From positions 33,837,001 to 33,901,000 of the forward strand of contig CM048845.1 of assembly GCA_026545225.1 (NCBI GenBank): DNA of 64,000 nucleotides, in the 5' to 3' direction. Within the stretch, counting starts at the first letter, position 1; the number at the start of each line of letters is the position of its first letter. The position numbers and the translations under genes were made by a program. The stretch is from Cornus controversa. Taxonomy: Eukaryota > Streptophyta > Magnoliopsida > Cornales > Cornaceae. The notes beneath the pieces were generated by a model. It made no database searches and was not told where the DNA came from. It was given only the letters and a program-made list of their open reading frames with translations. Shown in pieces: positions 20,981 through 32,635 of this stretch.

Positions 20981-22950
20981 TACAAAAATGGACTGGTTTT
21001 GTTATTCCATAACCTTCTTGGTTTTAACTTTCAAGGTGTGCATGATTGGGTATACTTTTTTTGATGTCCACAAGCTGGGGAGAAGTAATTGCTTTTATTG
21101 TGTCTCAGATTGGCAGTAAGGTTGAAGATTGTATAGTGTGACCATCCAAGCTTGGATTTGGTTTGACAATAAGCTTGGGTTGCTCAACAGTTGTATAGAA
21201 GGATTTAATAAAGAAAAAGCTGCAGTGTTTGGGGCCTGAATCACATAGTTTAAATGCCCAAGGCCCAAAAGGGGCCCAAATTCATGAAGGCTCAGCCTGG
21301 ATTTTATTGAACATAATCAATACAAACTGATTTTATTGAATGATAGCTTGGATTTTGCATCATGGTTTTGCTTTATGTCACCCTTTCTGTAATAAATATG
21401 ATACTAGTTGGCTTCAATTATTTAAGTTGCCCTTGCTTACTATTGTTTTATTTTATTTATAGCTAAAAAGTACTTTTAAAATGTCTTTCTAGAATGAATT
21501 ACCTGGTGGCAGTTCAACAGATCATGCTGCTCTCACCGATCCAGAGCTGGATGTGCAGTTAGATTCCTTGAGGGATAAACTTGCTTCGGTAATAAGGATT
21601 CTGCAGCCTGAAGAATTCCCTATGTGTTTATTGGTTTATTCTTTTATTTTTCACATTGATTTCCTTTTAAATTGTGATTTACCACCCAGGTTGGAAAGGA
21701 GACTGCTGAGCTGAACAGAGAGCTTCAAGCATTGGAAAGGCAGTCAGTTCTAAGCAATCGCTGTGCTGGGTCTGTTAATGAAGCACTACAGTTATATGAG
21801 CAACAGTCTGTTCATGACATGTTCCAAGGTATTTGACCAAGCCATTAACCATATCTTGAATTTATAACTACAGTAACTTGTACTATTAGGCAGGCCAAGT
21901 AGCTTATGCTGGTACGAGTAAATCTTTTTTAAGGAAAAACAAGGTTTCATTTTTAGGGGATGTGTTGAAGACATTAGAAGACTGGTGTTCAATTTTACTA
22001 GAAAATGCTCTTAGTTCCTGGGATAATCATCTCTAGTGACCAATGTAAGATAGAGAATTCCTTTTGGATCTGAGTGTGTGTGTATGGTTTTGTTTTTCTT
22101 GATTTGATATTTAGATATATGCCATAGATGGAAATGTATAATTCCTAATTATACTGTTCCATATTTGTTTTGGTCAGAGGGATTTCTCCAGCCATTGCTA
22201 TTTTAGCCAGGTTTCCACTATATGCACATTAAAATAGTTGACTTTGTAACAAATTATATCTAGCGGTTGAGATCAAGAGTTTTTTTTTTCTTCCCCCACT
22301 TCACGACCTAAGAGTTAATCAGCTTGGAGATTCCTGAAATAAACATGTAATAATTGCCTTCTCTCTTTTCTGCGCCGGGGGGGTATTTAGAACTGCTCTT
22401 TAGTTATATAATCCATTTCTCTAAGGATGTTTGATGTTTAATTGTCAATATGAGCCAAGGAGTTTCTCTCTTCAGTCAATTCATTTAAAAACTTACTATG
22501 ATACAAATAGAAATTCTTGCTATAAAGTACACTGACTCTCTGGCTACAGTAATTGTGAAGGTCCTCATGTAATAGTTTATGCTGAACTGAAACTATTCTC
22601 AAATGATAAATCTTTAAATAGATTATGGTTTCCTGCAGAGTTGATAAGAACTGCATCAGAGCTTCGTGCGAAAATGGAGAAGTTGAAGACCAAAAGTGTG
22701 GAGGAGACTCAATGCCGTAGAACAGAGAGGATGCACATACCAAACGGTGATTTGTTTAGAATGAATTGTGGCAAAGGTAATGGTTATGAAAGTTGGCAAG
22801 TTAATTTTCTTCTAGTGCCCCTTCAAGTGAAATGAATTTGAAGGAAATTAATTTATATTTGTGTCAAATGCTGCATTTTTCTCTGCAGGCTTGTCCAATG
22901 CAACGTCAGAAGAACTTCAAGAATTCATAGCTCAGATAAAGAATGTGTGA
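17163..22950 (+). CDS. MIS12: MIS12-type kinetochore protein
   Basis: Subunit of the MIS12/MIND complex, which joins the inner centromere to the outer NDC80 kinetochore in the nucleus. Coding exons are 17163-17284, 17401-17458, 17619-17738, 21493-21588, 21690-21828, 22639-22776 and 22889-22950. All junctions are GT-AG and the frame stays open to TGA, giving 244 aa, close to other plant MIS12 proteins. The N-terminal SLNLNPQLFINEVLNLVDD and DKRLAMWETYCLQHCFSVP (about residues 74-92) are family signatures of the helical Mis12 domain. Residues about 115-210 (LDSLRDKLAS.., ELNRELQALERQ, ELRAKMEKLKTK) are heptad-like coiled coil. The start is the first ATG after the TATA/CT-rich leader. Intron 3 is 3.75 kb and filled with repeats. 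Confidence 0.95.
17739..21492 (+). other. MIS12 intron 3: repeat-filled
   Basis: Begins GTACGT and ends TTTCTAG. It contains a possible MITE remnant (about 17920-18045, 'gggatggaatg' to 'cattcccatttcagtgtttggt'), a diverged tandem duplication (18260-19025), and AT-rich filler. An LTR-like patch at about 19840-20430 has GATCGATC motifs and minus-strand TATA-like boxes. A (TA)n tract lies at about 20946-20977. No exon or other gene was found inside. Confidence 0.6.
18260..19025. repeat. Diverged tandem duplication of about 340 bp in MIS12 intron 3
   Basis: Two units each start with a 'gggctgagcc / gggttgcaaatgaaccgag' type head rich in GAGCC/GCTCGG. Each then has CATCAGATTGGACAAAAGCA or CATCAATTTGGACAAAAGCA (18498 and 18830), followed by 'ttgaagt.tatcaca.taat.agt' and 'ttacaacttcaatt.gtttc'. 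The copies differ by many substitutions, so the duplication is old. Confidence 0.7.
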
Positions 22951-23421
22951 ACCTTAGCTACTGTTCATCAGCCTTTCTGTACAGGAGTTCTGTGTTGTGT
23001 TTTTGTAGCCAAGTAAGAACTCTTGCATTTTGTCTGATTGGATTGTATTTATACTAGGAGTCATCTTCTACAGAATGAAACTATGAATTAAACACTTTGC
23101 TTTGTTTTTCTGATGTGCTATGAATCTGTGATAAACAGATTTTTGAAGTAATTGAAAGGAATTTTGAAGAAGATAAGTGATCATTTAAATCATCTCTGAG
23201 ACTAGAAATTGTGGATTAAAATTCTATTAACTTATTGTAGGGAAATGGTACACCACTCAAGGACAATATTGCTATAACCTCTGTATTAGCAATGCCCAGA
23301 AAACATGGAGATCGAAATTAATAAGATCAAAAACATGAAACACCATCACTGGATGATGAAAGAGTTAAAGAAGCCAAAAACATAAAGAATAACTTGAAAC
23401 TGATTGGCATTAATGAATCCA
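22951..23421. other. Convergent intergenic spacer (3' regions)
   Basis: 471 bp between the MIS12 stop and the LEA stop. It must hold both 3' UTRs and polyadenylation regions. No canonical AATAAA stands out on either strand. No repeat or extra gene is seen. Confidence 0.6.
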
Positions 23422-24129
23422 TCAGCATTGTTTGTTAATCCCAGTTGCATCTTTGACGGCATCAGCTGCTCCTTGTGCCTTCGCCTTTGCCTGCTGACCA
23501 GCCTAGGAATTTAAAACCACAGTTTAGTTGTAACAAGTGTATATTATATATTTTACCGAAAGAAAAGTGTAAATTAAATAGAATAATATGATACGGAATG
23601 GATATATAGGAGTTATTAGCACTTTACAAACAAAATGGTTTCATAAGCTTCACTGCATGTTAAAACTCTGAATATGGTGTGGATGTAAATCTATGAATTT
23701 GCTCATACTATCAGAACTGTCTTGTACTTCATCCACTTCTCAGAAAAGTATAAATGTTATATGTAATTTTGTTATATGTTATAGATATATGTTTCTTCGG
23801 TTTATCTCGAACCTCTTGGCATGATTCCTTGGCAGACTGTGCATTATCTCTTGCTCTATCGGCCAGTTGGTCTGTCTTAGCCTGAAAAAGAGAAAGCAAG
23901 TCAAATTTATAATTGCACATTGTATCATCTACATTGACTATAGAATGTCATGTTCATTGAATCACTGTCTTTTACTACATGATCATATCATTCTAAGAGC
24001 CATTTGACAATTAGGTCATTAACAATGCATGTCTATGGCATGAATGAATCGCAAAACGACTCGTCTAACCTGAGCTTGGCCCTTGGCCTCTCCAGCTTGC
24101 TGGCTAATATTGCTTGATCGATCAGCCAT
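23422..24129 (-). CDS. KIN/LEA-like small stress protein, 69 aa
   Basis: Minus-strand exons 24129-24070, 23881-23813 and 23502-23422, joined by GT-AG introns with all junctions in phase. The product begins MADRSSNISQQAGEAKGQAQ and ends KDATGINKQC. It is a very hydrophilic Ala/Gln/Lys/Asp-rich helix former without Trp or hydrophobic segments. The AGEAKGQAQ, AKTDQLADRARD and AADAVKDATGINK blocks match the plant KIN1/KIN2 (cold- and ABA-induced) and related pollen/LEA proteins of 65-70 aa. Such proteins are thought to protect membranes or proteins in cytosol or nucleus during cold and drought. A TATA box lies 107 bp before the ATG and a G-box farther up. The exact paralogue is not decided. Confidence 0.88.
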
Positions 24130-24235
24130 TGTGGTGTTTTTGCTAGTTTTCTGTCTTTGTAAGGTTGAAGCAACAAGCTACTTGAGACTTGAATGAAGGT
24201 TCTTTGTGAATGGAAATGAAGGAAACATACTGAGC

Positions 24236-24244
24236 ATTTATAGA
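24236..24244 (-). promoter_or_regulatory. TATA box of the KIN/LEA gene
   Basis: Reads CTATAAATG on minus, 107-115 bp upstream of the start codon at 24129, a normal plant spacing. Confidence 0.7.
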
Positions 24245-24540
24245 TGTTGGCAGCAGCCCATTGCCTTTGACAAATGGAGGTGAGGCTTATGCCTCAGCAG
24301 AATTTGTGGGGAGGTTTGTTATTTGACTCAGTCGATTCAAATGCAGTTGAGATTTTAGTGGGGACTAGAACAACACGTAATGGGACACTATGGGTACTAG
24401 AAACAATTGTCAAGCTTGAGCTGAGAGATTTTGCAGGTGCCCATAATATGCATCACAGAGATAATAGGAATGTATGTTGTAAAACAACATTGCTGGATCG
24501 CTGTAATAGGATTGTACATTTTAGAAATACTGGTTGCCAT

Positions 24541-24740
24541 CTAGAAAGTACCGACACTTCTCCTAGAGTATCGTGGCAGTGTCAAGCATGCGAAAAATGC
24601 AGTTGGGACACGTGTCGGACACAGTTAGAAGTATACTAAAATTAGAAATTCTTTTTCTAGTTGGACACCACTGAGACACATTTGGAATACTTTCAGGACA
24701 TGGCTGGCAAATTAATTTTATTATTATTTTTCTTAGAAAA
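24541..24740. mobile_element. hAT-MITE-like remnant upstream of KIN/LEA
   Basis: Begins CTAGAAAGTACCGACACTTC and carries GACACGTGTCGGACAC, AGTTGGACACCACTGAGACAC and 'tcaggacatggc' blocks. These resemble the CTARGAAGCAC terminus and the repeated GTGTCCGA/CGGACACG units of the intact element at 54035-54839. The right terminus is not recognisable. Similarity was judged by eye. Confidence 0.4.
24608..24618. promoter_or_regulatory. G-box / ABRE-type site
   Basis: The string ACACGTGTCGG holds the palindrome CACGTG and the ABRE core ACGTGTC, known targets of bZIP (ABF) factors. It lies about 365 bp upstream of the LEA TATA box, inside the MITE-like remnant. Function is inferred from motif and gene type. 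Confidence 0.5.
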
Positions 24741-25330
24741 TTGTGTTTCCAATGTAGGTTTTAAATAGGGTTAATTTAATTTTTGACTAATTTTGGTGGC
24801 CTAATTACAAATATGTCAAGTTTTAAATAGTATTGGCTCAAAAAGCAACTTATACAAAAGTATTTATGTATTTGACACTTTTTATTGTTCCTCAATACAC
24901 AGGACTAAATTATCCATTTACAGTAATGTTTTGTGCAATAAAATTATAACATCATACAGTTAAAAGTATTACATAAATGTAGTAAAACTATTACATTGTG
25001 TACTAAAAGATTTAGTAAACAGATATGTAAATGGTCTTAAGGGCAATTTGGATTTAAATAGTATAAATTGTCGTATTTGTAATTACTTTTTGAAAAATTC
25101 TTTTTTGATCATATACTATTTGAAAGTTAGTGCATTTGTAATTAGGCTCCCAAAAGTTGTCATCAATTAAATTAACCTTTTTAAATATAATTATGGACTA
25201 ATTAAAATAATAATATAAAATTTTAGAAAACAAAAACAACAAACATTATGTTTCAAATTAGTAATTTCATTTATGCTAATATGGATAAAATGAGTCAAAA
25301 ATATTTTTTAATTTAAATAATATATTCTAT
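24741..25330. other. AT-rich intergenic stretch
   Basis: No coding potential, repeat boundary or regulatory cluster that I can support. It forms the left flank of the Copia element. Confidence 0.6.
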
Positions 25331-25741
25331 TGCATATCAGTGGGGTCTACTCATGTTTCTTCATTTCTTGTAACGTAGAAAGGTTGATGTGTATATATGA
25401 GTAGTGAGGTGACACAACATTTATACCCACTTGCACATATTCTGTTCAAATCCAAAAACACAACTACTCCCTCACCCACGTGACTTGCCGCCATTACCTT
25501 GCCTATAAGTATAACATGTTGAATTGTATATCTGATACAGATCTTTTGAGGCAAATATAATAGACATCTCTCTCTTATCTTACTCTCTCTATATCTGAAT
25601 ATCATATACTTCTATTGTTATATGTATCACTCTCTATATTCTCTTTCTCACTCCTACTATATAATACTTTAGTAGTTAATTATATACTACTTATGTTATT
25701 TACTATTATAATACAGTAGTTCATCATTTACTATTACAACA
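25331..25741 (+). repeat. Copia 5' LTR
   Basis: Starts TGCATATC and ends TTACAACA. It includes CACCCACGTGAC (a G-box-like CACGTG near 25478), 'ttgcctataagtataac' (TATA region, about 25500) and TC-rich leader sequence. Confidence 0.93.
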
Positions 25742-26080
25742 CGTTATCAGCACAAGGTTTTGACCAACTGAAAAGACAATTTTATTTTTCATTTCCAAAT
25801 AAAAGGTACGAAATTTATGTTTATGTCATTTCAATATATATATATAAAGTTCTTTCTCGATTGGAGAAACGATATACTTATACTAATTTAACTTAATATA
25901 AAAATATTTTTCTCGATTGAAAAATCGGCATGCTTGTGTCATTTTAATATACTTATATATATAAAGTCCTTCCCGATTGAGAAGTGACATGTTTATGTTA
26001 TTTATTTTATTCTGTCAATATAATATACTTACATATAAAATTATAACTATATTTTTCTTCCAATTTATAATATACTAATA

Positions 26081-27142
26081 ATGTCAAATTTTGCAAAGCT
26101 CGACTTTACTGTCCTTGATATTTCGGGCAGAAACTATCTATCATGGATTCTCAATGTTGAGATCCATTTGGATGTTAAAAATTTGGGAGAGACGATCAAA
26201 GAAGGAAATAAAGTATCAATGCAAGAACGAGCAATGTCAATGATTTTCATTCGCCATCAAATACACGGGGATTTAAAATTCGAGTATCTTACAATCAAAG
26301 ACTCGTCTATATTATGAAAAAATTTGAAGGATAGATTCGAACATCAAAGAACTATAATCCTTCCAAGAGCTCGAGACAACGGGTCAAAATTGAAGTTGTC
26401 CGATTATAAATCGGTAATAGAATATAATTAATCTCTATTCCGAATTAGCTCCCAAATGAACTTATGTGGGGAGCCTAAAAATAATGTGGATATGTTAGAA
26501 AAAACATTTATCACATTTCATTCCTCGAACTTGCTCCTCCAGCAGCAGTATCGAGAGAGACATTTTACAAGATATTCTGAGTTGATATATTGTTTATTAG
26601 TGGTTGAACAAAATAATGAGCTTTTATTAGAAAATCACATATCTCATCCGATCGAATCAATTTCATTAACTGAAGCACATTTAGCATCTTTTAATGGTCG
26701 CGGTTGTGGATGTGGTCGAGGACGTGGTCGTGGTCGTGGTCGTGGTCGTGGCCGCTGCAGAAATAATAATTATGGTGGTTATACTCCATTTGAGTTTCTT
26801 AGTAGGAATTATATACCATACTCTTATGAAGGAAATGCAAGTGGGGCTAAGCAAGAAAAACTGAAAGGTGTGCTGAATGCACCCTCCAAACAATATGAAA
26901 ATGCTTGCTTTCGATGTAGAATGAAAGGGCATTGGTCATAGACTTGCCGAATGCCCAAACACTTCGTTGAGTTATATCAAGCCTCGCTCAAAAGAAAAGG
27001 AAAGGAAAAAGAAATTGAAACAAATGCTATTGAGAATTATGAACCGGTAGCTATCAATCACCTTGATATTTCAGATTTCTATGAAGACCTCACTGAAATT
27101 AATAATCAGTGGACTGATAATCGAAATGTCCACATCGATTAG
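26081..27142 (+). pseudogene. Copia gag remnant
   Basis: Starts MSNFAKLDFTVLDISGRNYL, the usual plant Copia gag opening, where the capsid region anchors the genomic RNA. The frame is interrupted at 26315. It resumes with the Asn/Gln-rich region and a TCGTGG-repeat-coded Gly-Arg tract (26696-26757). It then reaches a CCHC zinc knuckle (CFRCRMKGHWS, then TC after a stop at 26939-26941 inside the knuckle). The knuckle stop and the upstream breaks make it non-functional. A tail to 27142 is still similar in frame. Confidence 0.9.
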
Positions 27143-27231
27143 ATATTATTTTCTTTGATTTTTATTGGTGTATTATTACCAGTTTTGTTTACACTTTTAT
27201 TAATGTAATGAAGTTTGTTTCTTTTTAAAAA

Positions 27232-28613
27232 ATGAATTTGATCAATGCATTGTCCACATCCAAGATAAATGATGAAGATATATGTTTGGTAGACAGTGTC
27301 ACGACACATACTATCCTTAGAGATAGAAAATACTTTTCCTATATAACATTAGCTGAAGCTAATGTCAATACCATATCAGGTTTCATAGACCTAATTGATA
27401 GTTCTGGAAGGGCTAATATTGTGCTACCATATGAAACACAATTGCATATTAATGATGCTCTCTACTCAACCAGATCCAAGAGAAATCTGTTAAGTTTTAA
27501 AGATATACGTCATAACGGATATCGTATTGAAACAATAAATCAAGGGAGTATGGAATATCTATGCATTATATCAACTATTTCATGTCGGAAGCATGTTTTA
27601 GAAAAATTTCCTACTTTTTCTCCTGGATTATATTTTATGAATATAAGAGCAATTGAAGCACATGTTGTGATGCACCAGAAGTGCTCTGATCTAAAGAATT
27701 GTATATTATGGCATAATTGCCTTAGTCATCCTGAGTCAACAATGATACGCCGAATTATTAAAAATTTAAATAGGCATCCATTAAAGAATCAGAAAATTCT
27801 TTTAACAAGTGATTATACATGTATTGCATGCTTACAAGGAAAGTTAATTGTGAGGTCATCTCCTTCAAATGTTATTGAATCTCCTAATTTCTTACAAATA
27901 ATTCACGGGGATATATGTGGGTCTATTCACCCATCATGTGAATCATTTCGTTATTTATGGTTTTAATTAATGCCTCAACTAGATGGTTCCATGTTTGTTT
28001 AATTTCTACTCGAAATGTAGCATTTGCTAGATTTTTGGCCCAAACAATTCGTTTACGAGCACAATTCCTAGATTATCCAATCAAGACAATTCGTCTTGAT
28101 AATGTCGGAGAATTTACATCTCAAACTTTCAATGACTATTGCATGTCTATTGGAACTGATGTTGAACACCCTGTTGCACACACTCATACTCAAAATGATC
28201 TAGTAGAGTCTTTTATAAAACGTCTTCAATTGATTGTCAGACCATTACTTATGAGAACAAAACTCTTTGTGTCAGTCTGGGGACATATTATATTGCATGC
28301 AACATCATTAGTTCGTATTAGACCAATTGCTTACCATAATATTTCACCTCTACAACTTATGATTGGTCAACAACCAAATATCTCTTACTTATGAGTTTTT
28401 GGTTGTGCTGTCTTTATGCCTATTGCACCACCACAACGAACAAAAATGGGCCATCAGCGTAGACTTGGAATTTATGTAGGTTTTGACTCTCCATCTATCA
28501 TTAGATATATTGAACCTATGACAGGAGACTTGTTTAAAGTAAGATTTGTTGATTGTCATTTTGATGAGGTGGTATTTCCACCATTAGGGGGAGAAATGAC
28601 ACAGCCTGAATAA
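27232..28613 (+). pseudogene. Copia protease and integrase remnant
   Basis: The protease segment has CLVDSVTTHTILRD, where the usual catalytic Asp-Ser-Gly triplet reads Asp-Ser-Val. The GAG-pre-integrase/zinc-binding part shows LWHNCLSHP and CIACLQGK (H-H-C-C). The integrase core has IHGDICG and TIRLDNVGEF as the two Asp blocks and NDLVESF for the Glu. A frameshift falls near 27957-27965 and a stop at 28392, followed by the VFGC stretch. No active protease or integrase is expected. Confidence 0.9.
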
Positions 28614-30765
28614 CATCATGAAATCACTTGGAATGTCACGACATTATCATATTTTGATCCTCTTACAAATCAAAGAGAACTTGAAGTTAAGAGGATCATT
28701 CATTTACAAGGTATTGCAAATCATTTGCCAGATGCATTTACTGATATAAATAAAGTAATACAATCTCATATCCTTGCTACCAATTTTTCAGCACGAATAG
28801 ATGTCCATGTTGGACAATTTATAAGTATTGTAGCAGATGCATCTAAAACATGCCTAAAGTGTGGTAGATCTATCGGTACAAAAGATACTGTTCCTCGAAA
28901 AAAAAAAGTACAAGAGAAAGTATATAAATAAGATGACATTCCTGAGGAGGCCATACTTATAAAGGGAGCAATAATAACCTTTAAAGAAATAATAGCCCTT
29001 GATGAGGTACAAAAAAAGGAAGTTATATATGAAAATGATGAGATATCAATAAATTATGCAAAGAGATAGAATATAAATGAAGTTCTTGTCGACAACATAT
29101 TCTCTTTTGCAGTTGCTCTTGATATTGCAAGAGATAATGAGGATCCAGAACCTCAATACATCGATGAATATTGACGCAGAAATGATTGGACAAAATGGAA
29201 AGAGGCAATACAGGCGGAATTAAATTTATTGACAAAACTTGAAGTATTTGGACCAATAATCCAGACACCTGAAGGTGTCAAGCCTGTATGGTACAAATGA
29301 GTATTTGTATGAAAAAGAAATAAAAAAAAATGAAATTATGAGATACAAAACCCGCTTAGTGGCACAAGGTTTCTCATAGAGGCCTGGTATTGATTATGAG
29401 GAGACATACTCTCCGGTAATGGATGCAATTACATTCCGATTCCTAATTAATTTGGCAGTCATAGAAAGGCTGAAAATGCATCTAATAGACTTGGTTATAA
29501 CATATTTATATGGATCACTTAATAGTGATATTTATATGAAAATCCCTGAAGGATTTGAAATGCCTGAAGTAATAGCTTCAAAACCACGGTCGATGTACTC
29601 AATTAAGTTACAACGATCATTGTACAGATTAAAGCAGTCTGGATGCATGTGGTACAATCGCCTTAACGAATACTTACTAAAAGAAGGATATGTAAATAAT
29701 TCAATCTGTCCATGCGTTTTCATTAAAAAATCAGGATTTGGATTTGCAATTATAGCAGTATTTGTTGATGATTTAAACCTCGTGGGAACTCCCAATGGGC
29801 TCACCACGACTGCTGATTATTTAAAGAAAGAATTTGAAATGAAAGAGTTTGGAAAAACAAAATTTTGCCTCGAATTACAGATTGAGCATTTACCAAGCAG
29901 GATTCTTATCCATCAGTCAACATATACAGAAAAAGTTCTAAAGTGATTCTATATGTATAAAGCTCATCCATTAGTTCTCCAATGGTTGTCCGATCGCTTG
30001 ATGTGAAGAAAGATCCATTTCGTCCTCGAGAAGATAATGAAGAATTGCTTGGTCCTGAAATTCCATATCTTAGTGCTATTAGTGCGTTGATGTACCTGAC
30101 AAATTGCACACGACTGGACATAGTTTTTCTAGTCAACTTACTCGCACGATACAGTTCTGCATCAATCCGCAGACATTGGAATGGTGTCTAGCATATAATG
30201 AGATATCTTCGTAGAACCACTGATATGAGATTATTTTATTCAAATAAATCAAAAATCGCAATTAGTTGGATATGCAGATGCAGGTTATCTTTCTGATCCA
30301 CATAAAGTTCGATCACAAACAGGATATGTATTTACTTGTGGTGACACTGTTATATCATGGAGATCCATGAAACAGACAATGACAGCAACCTCTTCAAATC
30401 ATTCTGAAATACTCGCAATTCATGAAGCGAGCCGAGAGTGTGTCTGGCTAAGATCTATGGTACATCATATTCGAGAAAATTGTGGACTCTCTTCAATAAA
30501 TAATATCCCAGCGATATTATATGAAGATAATGTTGCATATCTTGCACAAATTAAATGAGACTATATTAAAGGAAACAGAACCAATCACATCTCACCAAAA
30601 TTCTTTTATACTCACGAGCTTCAGAAAAATTGTGATATTGATGTTCAACAAATTCGTTCATGTGATAATTTAGCAGACCTGTTCACTAAAGCTCTGCCTA
30701 CCACGACATTTCAGAAATTGGTTCATAATATTGGGATGCGGCAACTCAAAGGTTTTTCATGCTGA
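28614..30765 (+). pseudogene. Copia reverse transcriptase and RNase H remnant
   Basis: The linker (28725-29170) is low-complexity and broken. The RT begins about 29175. It includes DYEETYSPVMDAITFR, SLYRLKQSG and the catalytic block AVFVDDLN (about 29755-29780), in which the two Asp are kept. Stops fall near 29300, 29312, 29379 and 29943. RNase H follows with TNCTRLDIVFLVNLLARYS, QTGYVFTCGDTVISW and LADLFTKALPT, ending at TGA 30763-30765. Breaks in each subdomain show it is dead. Confidence 0.9.
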
Positions 30766-30930
30766 TGAGGGGGAGAAATTGATTGAAAAGGTATTGACAT
30801 ATTGCACTCTTTTTCTTTCGATCAGGTTTTATCCCGCTGGGTTTTCCTGACAAGTTTTTAACGAGGCAGTTCTTTTTCATGCAATACCATTTTCAAAGAC
30901 ACAAGAATATTGTATAAAACTGTGGACCCC

Positions 30931-30942
30931 AAGGGGGAGTAT
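30931..30942 (+). promoter_or_regulatory. Copia polypurine tract
   Basis: AAGGGGGAGTAT directly before the TG of the 3' LTR is the plus-strand primer site for reverse transcription. A second similar run, GATGAGGGGGAG, lies at about 30763-30774. Confidence 0.85.
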
Positions 30943-31349
30943 TGCATATCAGTGGGGTCCACTCACTTATGTTTCTTCATTTCTTGCAACATAGAAAGGC
31001 TGATGTGTGTATATATGAATAGTGGGGTGACACAATAGCTATATCCACTTGCACATATTCTGTTCAAATCCAAAAACATAGCAGCCCCTCACCCATGTGA
31101 TTTGCCACCATTACCTTGCCTATAAATATAATATGTTGAATTGTATATCTGATACAGATTTTTTGAGTTAAATATAACAGACATCTCTCTCTTATCTTAC
31201 TCTCTCTATATCTGAATATCATATACTCCTAGTGTTATATGTATCACTCTCTATCTTCTCTTTCTCTCTCCTAACTTTAGTAGTTAATTATATATTAATT
31301 CTGTTATTTACTATTACAATACAGTTGTCCATCATTTACCATTACAACA
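30943..31349 (+). repeat. Copia 3' LTR
   Basis: Same ends as the 5' LTR (TGCATATC ... TTACAACA). It has a small insertion (CACTTATG) and scattered transitions, including loss of the CACGTG seen in the 5' LTR (here CATGTG). Confidence 0.93.
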
Positions 31350-31394
31350 TATTTTATATTATTAATTTTTGACATATTCTGACCGTATTTTTGA

Positions 31395-31444
<50 letters not shown>

Positions 31445-32132
31445 CAATGGTGCTTTCTTAGGTTGCGGTCCTTTCATTTACAACCAGATGGACAGTGGTT
31501 TCACTACCTCTTTAATAATACCATGAAAAGGTCTCCTGTTTTGAGGTATCCCTTCATTTAATCCCCCATCAACAATCTGCGCACACCTGGTTGAAGTTGC
31601 ACACGTTAGTGCCACGTGTACTGTACAAAGTCATACCAAATTCAATACGAGCCTAAGAAGTAGAAAATAGAAAAATAAAAGTGGCCAATATATATATATA
31701 TATATATGAGTGAATTAATTTAATATCGTTTAAATCGATCTGTTGGGATCTAGGCTTGTCATGTTATCGATCATCAAGGAAAGAAAGACCAAACCAATCA
31801 CATGCGATTCTAACTTTAGGACTGGAATCTCTTTTTATCTTCTTTATGGAAAAAGCCTGACTTCCTATAAGCCCATCCGTATATGCAAACATTAGTATAT
31901 ATATATATGAAACCATCTTCAACTAAAAATTGCAAAAAATGAATGCTTTTAGCCTTTCCATGTTGTCTTCCACTCATGCATGCAATTCAAGAGGGCAGTT
32001 AATTAAAGGCATGCCTACCACTTCTCATTTTTTATTTCATAGATATGGATAATATCAAATACATACTCAATACTTAGTGTATACGTATGTTCCCAATCAG
32101 CATTAATCCAGATGTATGATCTCTCTAAAGCG
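31350..32132. other. Intergenic, with GT/AT microsatellite
   Basis: (GT)n(AT)n at about 31395-31442 and (TA)n near 31690-31706. It is otherwise unique-looking AT-rich sequence that probably forms the distal promoter of the membrane-protein gene. No gene was seen. Confidence 0.55.
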
Positions 32133-32498
32133 GAAGACCTACAATGTCTCATATATATATATGCACCGAGGTAATAGCAGTTGTGCATGTAGTCTGGGCT
32201 CCACTACGAGTGTTGTGTATGTACAGATGAAATTCACCGGATGCATTGTAGTTTGCGAAGACCTATAATGTCTCATATATAGATGCACCTCCGTAATATC
32301 AGTCGTGCATGTAGTATGGGTTCTACTACAAGTGTTGTGTATGTACGGATGAAATTCACCAGATACATTGTAGTTCGCGAAGACCTATAATGTCTCATAT
32401 ATAGATACACTTGCGTAATATCAGCTGTGTGTATAGTGTGGGCTCTACTATGAGTGTTGTGTATGTATAGATAAAATTCACCAGATGCATTGTAGTTC
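32133..32498. repeat. Three tandem 122-124 bp repeats upstream of the small membrane-protein gene
   Basis: Units start with GAAGACCTA at 32133, 32257 and 32379. Each holds 'aatgtctcatatat', 'gtaata.cag', 'agtgttgtgtatgta', 'gatgcattgtagtt' or close variants. The third ends near 32498, about 85 bp before the TATA-like tract of the next gene. Sequence drift is modest, so the duplication is fairly young. Confidence 0.88.
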
Positions 32499-32568
32499 TT
32501 CTCTCGTGTAAAAATAAGTTTGGGTGTGCATGTGGTTAAAGTTTGGGGAGAAAAAATAAAAAAATGGT

Positions 32569-32584
<16 letters not shown>

Positions 32585-32600
<16 letters not shown>

Positions 32601-32602
32601 GT
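32585..32602 (+). promoter_or_regulatory. TATA-rich core promoter of the 118-aa gene
   Basis: A (TA)n tract following (TG)n ends 35 bp before the start codon. The tract could serve as the TATA element, but its repeat nature makes the exact box undecidable. Confidence 0.4.
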
Positions 32603-32635
32603 TTAGCCGGGACCATTTTGGGGTTCTAACAAGTA

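Larger units (their letters stand above)
25331..31349 (+). mobile_element. Full-length but inactive Ty1/Copia retrotransposon
   Basis: Direct LTRs TGCATATCAGTGGGG...ATTACAACA lie at 25331-25741 (411 bp) and 30943-31349 (407 bp). The 5' LTR is followed by CGTTATCAGCACAAGG, the internal tRNA-Met type primer site seen in many plant Copia elements. The 3' LTR is preceded by the polypurine tract AAGGGGGAGTAT. In between, protease, integrase, reverse transcriptase and RNase H follow gag in the Copia order. Every domain carries stops or frameshifts. The two LTRs differ by many, mostly C/T and G/A, changes and small indels, so insertion is not recent. The 5-bp flanks (TCTAT, TATTT) do not match, although 8-bp TATTCTAT and TATTTTAT are similar. 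Confidence 0.95.

Noticed and set aside
24274..24639. 121-residue plus frame upstream of the KIN/LEA gene
   Set aside because: It covers the promoter of the opposite-strand gene and a MITE-like remnant; no signature or splice support.
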